Shown: in pieces, positions 1 through 5,992 of the stretch | Layout: every line of letters begins with the position of its first letter | Numbering within the stretch: position 1 is the first letter of the stretch | Source: Enterobacteriaceae bacterium UBA5654 | GTDB lineage: Bacteria; Pseudomonadota; Gammaproteobacteria; Enterobacterales; Enterobacteriaceae | Reading direction: 5' to 3' | Length of the DNA: 12,170 nt | Assembly: GCA_002421005.1 (NCBI GenBank) | Contig: DIJC01000012.1 | Coordinates: forward strand, 327 to 12,496 | Notes under the pieces: generated by a model | What the model was told of the DNA's origin: nothing | The model's database searches: none | Seen by the model: only the letters and a program-made list of their open reading frames with translations | Made by a program: the position numbers and the translations under genes

Positions 1-104
1 CCTCAAGGGAGAGGGAGAAAGGCGTCATCGAACGTCACCACGAACGCAGGCTGTTCCCTCTCCTGGGGGAGAGGGTCAGGGAGAGGGCCTAAACCCGCAC
101 AAGT
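1..104. repeat. GGGAGAGGG-rich intergenic repeat (REP-like)
   Basis: The 9-mer GGGAGAGGG occurs three times (7-15, 67-75, 79-87). An inverted copy, CCCTCTCC at 56-63, can pair with 68-75 around a 4-base loop to form an 8-bp GC-rich hairpin. Similar gagaggg/ccctctcc elements are common between genes in enterobacteria and pseudomonads (recalled, not searched). It lies directly downstream of the lyase gene, so it may end or stabilise the operon mRNA. No coding sequence is seen here. Confidence 0.6.
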
Positions 105-1448
105 CTAATGACTATTGACGCGTGCCGCCATCTCCAGCGCGATGAGCGAACACAGCCCTGTGTAATGGGCCGGATCGAGCAGCGCGTCAATTTCCGCATC
201 GCTGAAGTTAGCGCGCACGGTGGGATCGTCACGCAGTACCTGCGCGTAGTCCAGCCCCTCATGCGCGGTGCGCATCGCCAGTTGATATACCCGTTCGTGG
301 GCGGGATCTTTGCCGAGTTTTTCCACCAGATGCATCATTATCTTTTCGCTATTGATCAGCCCCTGGGTCAGCATCACGTTGGCACGCATCCGATCTTTGT
401 TAATCAACAGGGTGCGGGTTAATTCTTCCGCGCGCATTACGATTTCCGCCATCAGCTCCATGCTCTCCTGAATATTGGCGTCCATCAGGAAATAAGCGGC
501 GCTGTCCGCCTCAAACGGGCGCGGGCTGGCGTACAGCGAGGAAGTCAGCACCGAGTAGAGTTTCTGCGCGTTGCCAATAATCCCCTTCGCCAGTTTCGGG
601 TTGACCTTCTGCGGCATCGTGCTGCTGCCGACGGTGCCTTTGGTAAAGGCTTCCGACACTTCAGCAAACTCTTCGCCGGAAGTCTGGTAAACCTCTTCGG
701 CGATTTTATGCAGCGAGGTCGCCAGCAGGCAGAGGTTGGCGATCAGTTCGGTGCGGTAAATGCGCGAATGGCGGGACGGGATGCGCATGGACTCCATCCT
801 AAGCCTTGCCGCTACGCGATTTTGTACTTCGCGCCCCTGCTCGCCGGTGGCGTGGAACGCGCCGACCGCCCCGCCCATCATCACCGTGAAGATGCGCTTC
901 TCCGCCTCCTGCATCCGTTCCTTCGCGCTCAGCAGTTCGTCAATCCACACCGCCGCTTTATAGCCCCAGGTAATGGGCAGAGCGTGTTTACCGTGAGTGC
1001 GGCCCGCCATCAGCGTGGCGTGATGCTCGTGCGCCATCATCGCCAGGTTATGCAGAATATCGTCAAGAAAGCCGTGCAGAATATGGTGAAAGCGCTTTGC
1101 CAGCAGTAGCTGTGCGGTTTGCTGAATGTTCTGGGTGGTCACACCGTAGTGAACATATTTGCCGCTCTCTGCGTCGCAGGCTTTCACCAGCACCTTGATC
1201 AGCGGCACAAAGCCGTGGCCGATTTCCCGCAGCAGGCGCTCGATCTCGGCCATGTCGATGCGATCGAGCCGACAATTTTCAGCAATGTTCTGCGCGGCGG
1301 CGGCGGGGATCATGCCCACCTCCGCCTGCGACAGCGCCAGCGCCGCCTCCACTTCCAGCCAGCTTTGCACCCTGGCCTCCTGGGTGAACAGGGTTTTCAT
1401 GCCGCGATCGTCAAGAGTCTTACTTTTTGAATCATAAAGCGCACGCAT
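105..1448 (-). CDS. Adenylosuccinate lyase-like protein (fumarase/aspartase superfamily)
   Basis: This 447-residue protein belongs to the superfamily that cleaves C-N or C-O bonds beta to a carboxylate, usually releasing fumarate. The signature loop GSSTMPQKVNP is at residues 274-284 and carries the expected catalytic serine (276). The two other conserved regions are VHYGVTTQNIQQT (99-111) and GRTHGKHALPITWG (149-162), with the probable acid/base histidine at 152. It resembles the adenylosuccinate lyase and carboxymuconate cycloisomerase branch, but it is unlikely to be the housekeeping PurB because of its sequence and location. Lysine 154 sits where family members usually have glutamine (THGQ). 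The start has a good Shine-Dalgarno (GGGAGG, 5 bases before ATG). It starts 17 bases after the PTS permease stop, so the two are probably cotranscribed and the substrate is probably what the permease imports. The substrate is unknown. The fold assignment is confident; the reaction is not. Confidence 0.88.
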   Translation of the reverse strand: MRALYDSKSKTLDDRGMKTLFTQEARVQSWLEVEAALALSQAEVGMIPAAAAQNIAENCRLDRIDMAEIERLLREIGHGFVPLIKVLVKACDAESGKYVHYGVTTQNIQQTAQLLLAKRFHHILHGFLDDILHNLAMMAHEHHATLMAGRTHGKHALPITWGYKAAVWIDELLSAKERMQEAEKRIFTVMMGGAVGAFHATGEQGREVQNRVAARLRMESMRIPSRHSRIYRTELIANLCLLATSLHKIAEEVYQTSGEEFAEVSEAFTKGTVGSSTMPQKVNPKLAKGIIGNAQKLYSVLTSSLYASPRPFEADSAAYFLMDANIQESMELMAEIVMRAEELTRTLLINKDRMRANVMLTQGLINSEKIMMHLVEKLGKDPAHERVYQLAMRTAHEGLDYAQVLRDDPTVRANFSDAEIDALLDPAHYTGLCSLIALEMAARVNSH

Positions 1449-1465
1449 TGTCGCCTCCCTGGAAG

Positions 1466-3025
1466 TTATTTCACGCCGGATATCAGGTCATCGACGGCAT
1501 TACGGACAAATTCAACGTGGGGACCAAACACCACATGGATATGGTTGCCGGAGGGAATAAAGGTTCCCAGCGAACCCGCGTCTTTCAGCAGATCCATATC
1601 GATCTCTTTCTGATCGCGTAAATCAATACGCAGGCGCGAAACACAGTTTTCCACCCGCTTAATGTTGCCTTTGCCGCCCAACCCCTGCACCACCAGCGCG
1701 GCGACTTTATCGTATTCTTTATTGATCAACAGCGTGCTGTCCGAGCTGTCGCTTTCGCGACCCGGCGTTTTAATATTGAATTTCACAATCGCGAAGCGGA
1801 ACACAAAGTAGAACACCACAAAGTTAACCGCCCCCAGCAGCAGCAGGTTTACCCACCGCGTGTGCTCATACATCAGGCCAAAAATACCGAAGTCAAACAC
1901 CGTACCGCGAATGTAGCCGACGGAGATATCCAGCATTTGTAGAGGAATTGACAGCAGTCCGCTTAATACCGAATAAACCCCATACAGCACCGGCGCAATA
2001 AACAGGAAGGAGAACTCCAGCGGCTCGGTGATATTGCCGAACATGGCGGTTAATACCACCGTCAACATCATCCCTTTGGCAATTTTCTTATTTTTAATGT
2101 GCGCGGTGTGATACATCGCCAGCCCAATAGCCGGAACGCGAAATAGCGTCGTCAGCATTTGCGTGGAGGCTAAATAGCTGGTTAGCGTCGGCATATATTG
2201 ATTCCATGCCGGGTGCGACGGGCCAAGATCAAACAGGATCTTATTCATTGCAGGCAGAATCCCAACGTAGGTTTGCCCGTCGATCAAATACGTGCCGCCC
2301 GCTGCGGTAAATCGCACCGTGGAACTCAGGACGTGCTGGAGGCCAAACGGGATCAGCAGGCGGTTAAGCGCCATATAGATGCCCGCACCGATGTTGGGTG
2401 CCATCATTACCGTAGAAACCGCCTGCATTCCGGCAGTGAACTGATCCCAGATAAACGGAATTAACAGTCCAATCGGAATGGCAAATGCGGTCGTTAAAAT
2501 CGCTACCGACTTTTTACCGCTAAAGAAAGCAAACGCCAGCGGGAGCTGAAGCCGGTAGTAGCGATCGGTGACTTTCGCCGCCAGCAGACCTGCGATAATA
2601 CCGCCCAGCGCCTCGATTTTTAACGTCTGTATGCCTAATACGATCCCCTGGCCTGCCAGCGACAAATCGCCTTTCGCCAGATGCCCGGCTAATTTCAGGT
2701 GGACGTTCATGGAAATCAGCAGCGTCAGGTAAGCGATGACCGATGCGAAAACGGCGATGCCCTTCTCTTTTTTCGACATGCCGTAGGCCACGCCCATCGC
2801 AAACAGTAAAGGAATATTGAGGAAAATAATGTTACTGATTGGCCCCAGCGACGACAGAATGGCTTTAAAGGTTTCATTGCCCAAAAAAGGCACTTTGTCG
2901 ATCATGTAATTTTGCCCTAATGCCGAGCTAATTCCCATGATCATGCCCACCGGGGCTAATACCGCGATCGGCAGCAGCAAAGAGCGCCCGAATGTCTGAA
3001 TTTCATTCTTGATGTTCGCGTTCAT
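1466..3025 (-). CDS. PTS sugar permease, EIIC-EIIB, glucose/maltose family
   Basis: This 519-residue inner-membrane protein imports and phosphorylates a sugar or sugar derivative. Residues 1 to about 415 form the multi-spanning EIIC domain. It contains LNRLLIPFGLQHV (220-232) and the substrate-binding motif NITEPLEF (331-338). A short linker (about 416-435) leads to a C-terminal EIIB domain whose phosphorylated cysteine is Cys461 in ENCVSRLR (459-466). There is no EIIA domain, so phosphate probably comes from EIIA-Glc (Crr), as for MalX, TreB and MurP. The C-then-B order matches PtsG and MalX. Glutamine 230 replaces the first histidine of the usual GLHH motif, which may mean an unusual substrate. 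ATG at 3025 is preceded by AAAGGA. It is first in an operon with the lyase at 105-1448. No regulator gene is in the window. Database names such as alpha-glucoside permease would be guesses. Confidence 0.9.
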   Translation of the reverse strand: MNANIKNEIQTFGRSLLLPIAVLAPVGMIMGISSALGQNYMIDKVPFLGNETFKAILSSLGPISNIIFLNIPLLFAMGVAYGMSKKEKGIAVFASVIAYLTLLISMNVHLKLAGHLAKGDLSLAGQGIVLGIQTLKIEALGGIIAGLLAAKVTDRYYRLQLPLAFAFFSGKKSVAILTTAFAIPIGLLIPFIWDQFTAGMQAVSTVMMAPNIGAGIYMALNRLLIPFGLQHVLSSTVRFTAAGGTYLIDGQTYVGILPAMNKILFDLGPSHPAWNQYMPTLTSYLASTQMLTTLFRVPAIGLAMYHTAHIKNKKIAKGMMLTVVLTAMFGNITEPLEFSFLFIAPVLYGVYSVLSGLLSIPLQMLDISVGYIRGTVFDFGIFGLMYEHTRWVNLLLLGAVNFVVFYFVFRFAIVKFNIKTPGRESDSSDSTLLINKEYDKVAALVVQGLGGKGNIKRVENCVSRLRIDLRDQKEIDMDLLKDAGSLGTFIPSGNHIHVVFGPHVEFVRNAVDDLISGVK

Positions 3026-3039
3026 AACCGAATCCTTTG

Positions 3040-3090
3040 GTGATATTTCACACTAAAGATACGGCCGGTGTAAAAACGCTCAAGGGCAAA
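3040..3090 (-). promoter_or_regulatory. Candidate sigma-70 promoter and dyad upstream of the PTS operon
   Basis: Reading the minus strand, TTGAGC (3083-3078) and TATCTT (3061-3056) are separated by 16 bases, giving a predicted start near 3049, about 24 bases before the ATG. An imperfect dyad, GTGAAATATCAC (3051-3040), sits at that predicted start and could be an operator. It is not a CRP site, because the GTGA/TCAC arms are only 4 bases apart. Found by eye. Confidence 0.3.
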
Positions 3091-3132
3091 TGGTGGCGGG
3101 TCGCAGGCGCAGGATCTGCCCGTGAATCCTCC

Positions 3133-3164
3133 GTAATCCTGTTTATCAGACAGGTCAGGATTAC
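3133..3164. promoter_or_regulatory. Inverted repeat upstream of the PTS operon, possible operator
   Basis: GTAATCCTG (3133-3141) and CAGGATTAC (3156-3164) are perfect 9-bp inverted arms around a 14-base spacer. A smaller dyad, CCTGT/ACAGG (3138-3142 and 3150-3154), is nested within it. No T-run follows on either strand, so an operator is more likely than a terminator. It lies about 50 bases upstream of the candidate -35 box of the PTS operon. Confidence 0.35.
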
Positions 3165-3236
3165 CTTTTCATTAACGCTGAACAGAGGAAAAAGCTTTAA
3201 AGCAGGGTATTGGCGGAAAATATGTTTTCGCGGGAA

Positions 3237-3271
3237 AGAACTTCCGCCCGCTGAATAAAGGCGGAAGTTCT
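3237..3271 (-). terminator. Hairpin terminator of cybC
   Basis: GAACTTCCGCC (3238-3248) pairs perfectly with GGCGGAAGTTC (3260-3270), plus one outer A-T pair, around an 11-base loop. It begins about 10 bases after the cybC stop codon. The following U-tract on the minus strand is short (TTT), so termination strength is uncertain. Confidence 0.6.
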
Positions 3272-3281
3272 CAGCTACTCT

Positions 3282-3668
3282 CTAGCGATATTTCTTATGG
3301 TACGTACCGCGCGTGGTTTTAATTTCCTCGGCGGCCGCTTTTGCTTCTTTTACTTTACCTTCATTTACCAGCTTGATGGCTCCGTCGATCTGGCTGACGA
3401 GGATGTCAAAACCGTGGCGAAAATCCTTTATTTCCGGGCTGTCAGCGGGTTTATCTTCCAGCTTCGGCGGGGTGGCTTTTTGCGCGTCCAGCGCGGCGGT
3501 GCGCATATTGGTCAGCGCAGATTTGATTTCGGCGGCATCATCGCTTTTTTGCACCGTCGTGTAATTTTCGGCCAGCGTGTCCATATCCTCTTCGAGATCG
3601 GCAGCAAAAGCCGCAGAGCCAGCCAGCAACGAGGAGATGGCGAATAAAGCCAACAGATTTTTACGCAT
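3282..3668 (-). CDS. cybC: Soluble cytochrome b562, periplasmic
   Basis: This 128-residue protein is a four-helix-bundle heme b electron carrier of the periplasm with no firmly established physiological partner. A signal peptide (residues 1-22, ending SAAFA before ADLEEDM) leaves a mature 106-residue protein. The heme ligands are present: Met7 of the mature chain (residue 29) and His102 (residue 124, in TYHKKYR). The stretch LDAQKATPPKLEDK and the motif DFRHGFDIL match E. coli b562 as recalled. AAGGAAG precedes the start codon. Only 35 bases separate it from the upstream pmbA stop, so cotranscription with pmbA is likely. A hairpin follows at 3237-3271. Unlike the disrupted K-12 gene, as I recall it, this copy is complete. 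Confidence 0.96.
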   Translation of the reverse strand: MRKNLLALFAISSLLAGSAAFAADLEEDMDTLAENYTTVQKSDDAAEIKSALTNMRTAALDAQKATPPKLEDKPADSPEIKDFRHGFDILVSQIDGAIKLVNEGKVKEAKAAAEEIKTTRGTYHKKYR

Positions 3669-3703
3669 TGCTCACTTCCTTTTTTATTATGGGAACAACG
3701 GTA

Positions 3704-5056
3704 CTACTGACCGGCGATTTTCATCTCCGGCAGCAGCACGGAACCACACTGGATATTGCTGCGCGTTTCGATATCGTCACCAACAGTCACAATATTGCGC
3801 CACATGTCCTTAAGATTTCCGGCAATCGTTATCTCACTCACCGGATACTGGATCTCGCCATTTTCGACCCAGAAGCCCGCCGCACCGCGCGAATAGTCGC
3901 CGGTGATGCCGCTGACGCCCTGGCCCATCAGCTCAGTCACTACCAGGCCGGTGCCCATCTCTTTAAGCAGTTGGTCGAAGCCCAGTCCGCGCCCGGCAAT
4001 GCGCCAGTTGTGAATACCGCCCGCGTGCCCGGTACTTTTCAGGCCCAGTTTGCGGGCAGAGTAGTTGGTCAGCAGCCATTGGGTCAGCACGCCGTCTTTG
4101 ATGATGTCACGACGTTCAGTGCGCACGCCTTCGCCGTCGAACGGCGAGGACGCCAGCCCTTTCAGCAGGTGCGGGTGTTCCTCAATGGTCAGCCATTCCG
4201 GGAGGATTTGTGTGCCCAGCGCGTCAAGCAGGAACGTGGATTTGCGGTACACCGCGCCACCGGCAATCGCCCCGACCAGATGGCCAAACAGCCCGGTCGC
4301 CACTTCATTAGCGAAAATGACCGGCGCTTTCATGGTGGAGAGCTTACGCGGCGACAGGCGGGACAGCGTGCGGCGCGCGCACTCGGCACCCACCCATTCC
4401 GGGCTTTGCAGGTCGCCAAGCGCACGTCCAATGGTATAAGCGTAGTCGCGCTCCATATCGCCGTTCTCTTCAGCGATCACGCAACTGGAGAGCGAGTGGC
4501 GGGTTGAGCAGTAGCTCTGCAACATGCCGTGGCTGTTACCGAAAACTTTGATGCCGTAGTGGCTGTTAAAGCTACCACCTTCGGTATTGGTGATGCGTTT
4601 GTCAGCCTGAAGCGATGCCTGCTCCGCGCGCGCCGCCAGTTCGATGGCTTCATCCGGTGAAACCTCTGCCGGGTGGAACAGGTCCAGATCCGGTGCGTCA
4701 AACGCCAGCAGTTCTTTCTCCGCCACGCCCGCATACTGGTCCGGCGAGGTGTAGCGCGCGATATCCAGCGCCGCCTGTACGGTACGGGCGATGGCCTGCG
4801 GGCTCAGGTCGGTGGACGAGGCGCTACCCTTGCGGTTCTGGTGATACACGGTGATCCCCAGCGCGCCATCGCTGTTAAATTCTACGTTCTCCACCTCTCC
4901 GTAGCGGGTGCTGACGCCAATGCCGGTGGTCTTGCTGACCGCCACTTCTGCGCCGTCAGATTTACCGGAAGCCAGCGCCAGTGCGGTGGAGACGGCCTCT
5001 TCCAGAACTTTACGCTGCTCTGCAACTTGTGCGATTACTTTCATCAACAGTGCCAT
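3704..5056 (-). CDS. pmbA: TldE/PmbA, partner subunit of the TldD-TldE metalloprotease
   Basis: This 450-residue cytoplasmic protein is the same length as E. coli PmbA/TldE and appears nearly identical to it over long stretches. Examples are DGALGITVYHQNRKGSASS, TMKAPVIFANEVATGLFGH and the C-terminal SVLLPEMKIAGQ. With TldD it forms a heterodimeric zinc protease that processes microcin B17 precursor and degrades the antitoxin CcdA. The metal-binding catalytic site is in TldD. No microcin or ccd genes are visible here, so it acts as a stand-alone core gene. The start is uncertain: neither ATG at 5056 nor ATG at 5044 (residue 5) has a strong Shine-Dalgarno. The first was chosen because it gives the E. 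coli N-terminus (MAL.MKVI). It is divergent from yjgA and probably cotranscribed with cybC. Confidence 0.97.
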   Translation of the reverse strand: MALLMKVIAQVAEQRKVLEEAVSTALALASGKSDGAEVAVSKTTGIGVSTRYGEVENVEFNSDGALGITVYHQNRKGSASSTDLSPQAIARTVQAALDIARYTSPDQYAGVAEKELLAFDAPDLDLFHPAEVSPDEAIELAARAEQASLQADKRITNTEGGSFNSHYGIKVFGNSHGMLQSYCSTRHSLSSCVIAEENGDMERDYAYTIGRALGDLQSPEWVGAECARRTLSRLSPRKLSTMKAPVIFANEVATGLFGHLVGAIAGGAVYRKSTFLLDALGTQILPEWLTIEEHPHLLKGLASSPFDGEGVRTERRDIIKDGVLTQWLLTNYSARKLGLKSTGHAGGIHNWRIAGRGLGFDQLLKEMGTGLVVTELMGQGVSGITGDYSRGAAGFWVENGEIQYPVSEITIAGNLKDMWRNIVTVGDDIETRSNIQCGSVLLPEMKIAGQ

Positions 5057-5078
5057 AATGTAAGGTGAAGTTTATTGA

Positions 5079-5126
5079 AGTCTAACAGAGAACCCATTCT
5101 CAGTGTGCGCTCAGGGTGTTAGTATT
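5079..5126. promoter_or_regulatory. Divergent pmbA/yjgA promoter region
   Basis: For yjgA (plus), TTCTCA (5097-5102), a 17-base spacer and TAGTAT (5120-5125) with an extended TG at 5117-5118 form a plausible sigma-70 promoter. For pmbA (minus), TGTTAGACT (5087-5079) is a possible extended -10 with no good -35. A dyad, GAGAA-N4-TTCTC (5088-5101), overlaps the yjgA -35. Found by eye and unverified. Confidence 0.33.
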
Positions 5127-5150
5127 AGCCTCTTTTTTGAGGAGCCAAAT

Positions 5151-5702
5151 ATGACCAAGCAGCCCGAAGACTGGCTCGACGATGTTCCCGGTGATGACAT
5201 CGAAGACGAAGACGATGAAATTATCTGGGTCAGTAAAAGTGAAATTAAGCGTGATGCTGAAGAGTTAAAGCAGCTCGGCGCAGAGATGGTGGCGCTGGGT
5301 AAAAACGCGCTGGATAAGATCCCGCTGGATGCGGATCTGCGCGCCGCCATTGAACTGGCGCAGCGCATCAAAATGGAAGGACGTCGCCGCCAGCTTCAGC
5401 TTATTGGCAAAATGCTGCGCCAGCGCGATGTTGAGCCGATCCGTCAGGCGCTCGACAAGCTGAAAAACCGCCACAACCAGCAGATTGCGCTGTTCCACAA
5501 ACTGGAGCATATCCGCGACCGTCTGATTGAAGAAGGTGACGATGCCGTACCGGAAGTGCTGAAGCTGTGGCCGGATGCTGACCGTCAGCAACTGCGTTCG
5601 CTGATCCGCAACGCGAAGAAAGAAAAAGACGCCAACAAGCCGCCAAAGTCTGCACGTCAGATTTTTCAGTACCTGCGCGAACTGGCAGAAAACGATCGTT
5701 AA
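5151..5702 (+). CDS. yjgA: DarP (YjgA), ribosome-associated 50S maturation factor
   Basis: This 183-residue protein matches E. coli YjgA/DarP in length and character. It binds late precursors of the large ribosomal subunit and helps the peptidyl-transferase centre mature. The N-terminus is strongly acidic (DDVPGDDIEDEDDEI, residues 10-24). The rest is a charged helical protein, with basic patches such as EGRRRQLQLIGKMLRQRD and the C-terminal KSARQIFQYLRELAEN. The frame is open upstream to 5103, but ATG at 5151 was chosen: it has GAGGAG at 5139-5144 with a 6-base spacer and gives the family N-terminus MTKQPEDWLDDV. It is monocistronic, transcribed away from pmbA, and followed by a hairpin at 5710-5736. 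Confidence 0.96.
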   Translation: MTKQPEDWLDDVPGDDIEDEDDEIIWVSKSEIKRDAEELKQLGAEMVALGKNALDKIPLDADLRAAIELAQRIKMEGRRRQLQLIGKMLRQRDVEPIRQALDKLKNRHNQQIALFHKLEHIRDRLIEEGDDAVPEVLKLWPDADRQQLRSLIRNAKKEKDANKPPKSARQIFQYLRELAENDR

Positions 5703-5709
5703 TCCCCCA

Positions 5710-5747
5710 CGCTAACGTGAGCCTCTCGCGTTAGCGCTCTCTCTTTT
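5710..5747 (+). terminator. Hairpin terminator of yjgA
   Basis: CGCTAACG (5710-5717) and CGTTAGCG (5729-5736) form a perfect 8-bp stem with an 11-base loop, 8 bases after the yjgA stop. A pyrimidine-rich tract ending in TTTT follows. Confidence 0.65.
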
Positions 5748-5906
5748 CCCCTTCCAGGTTATCGCTTTTTCACTCTTTTATTTAGCTGAATCGTTACAGC
5801 AAAAGCTGATCGATATCACTCTTTTCAATGCAATAAGACAGGTTTATTCATAGAAACTTTGCATTAACGCATATTTTAACGCCTGAAAACGCCTCTTTTT
5901 CCGCCA

Positions 5907-5922
5907 GGTGAGACAGGTCACA
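5907..5922. promoter_or_regulatory. Candidate CRP (cAMP receptor protein) binding site
   Basis: GGTGA-N6-TCACA matches the CRP core TGTGA-N6-TCACA at 9 of 10 positions, and the right half-site is followed by TTTT as in the consensus. Its centre, 5914.5, is 60-61 bases upstream of the start predicted from the -10 box at 5963-5968. That is the spacing of class I CRP-activated promoters. Confidence 0.5.
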
Positions 5923-5962
5923 TTTTCATTTTCCTGATACCACTAACTTTTAGCCACCGAAA

Positions 5963-5985
5963 CATAATCGATTCAGCAAAAAGGA
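5963..5985 (+). promoter_or_regulatory. Candidate -10 box and ribosome binding site of the secreted epimerase-like gene
   Basis: CATAAT (5963-5968) matches TATAAT at 5 of 6. The -35 region (CCACTA, 5940-5945) is poor, as expected for an activator-dependent promoter. Transcription would start near 5975. AAGGA (5981-5985) lies 7 bases before the ATG at 5993. Confidence 0.4.
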
Positions 5986-5992
5986 CCTTATC

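Noticed and set aside
3037..3053. CRP-like site upstream of the PTS operon
   Set aside because: The half-sites GTGA and TCAC are 4 rather than 6 bases apart in the best alignment. A 6-base spacing destroys one half.
3037..3258. Plus-strand open frame of 73 codons between the PTS gene and cybC
   Set aside because: It runs through the operator-like dyads and the cybC hairpin, with no recognisable protein features.
3668..4507. Plus-strand open frame of 279 codons
   Set aside because: It is antisense to the confidently identified pmbA, with no domain or convincing ribosome binding site.
5127..5144. CCTC-T6-GAGG hairpin that could hide the yjgA ribosome binding site
   Set aside because: The stem is only 4 bp, and the predicted transcription start lies inside it, so the mRNA may lack the left arm.
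5103..5150. Upstream extension of yjgA by 16 codons
   Set aside because: ATG at 5151 has GAGGAG upstream and gives the known 183-residue length. The extension crosses the candidate promoter.
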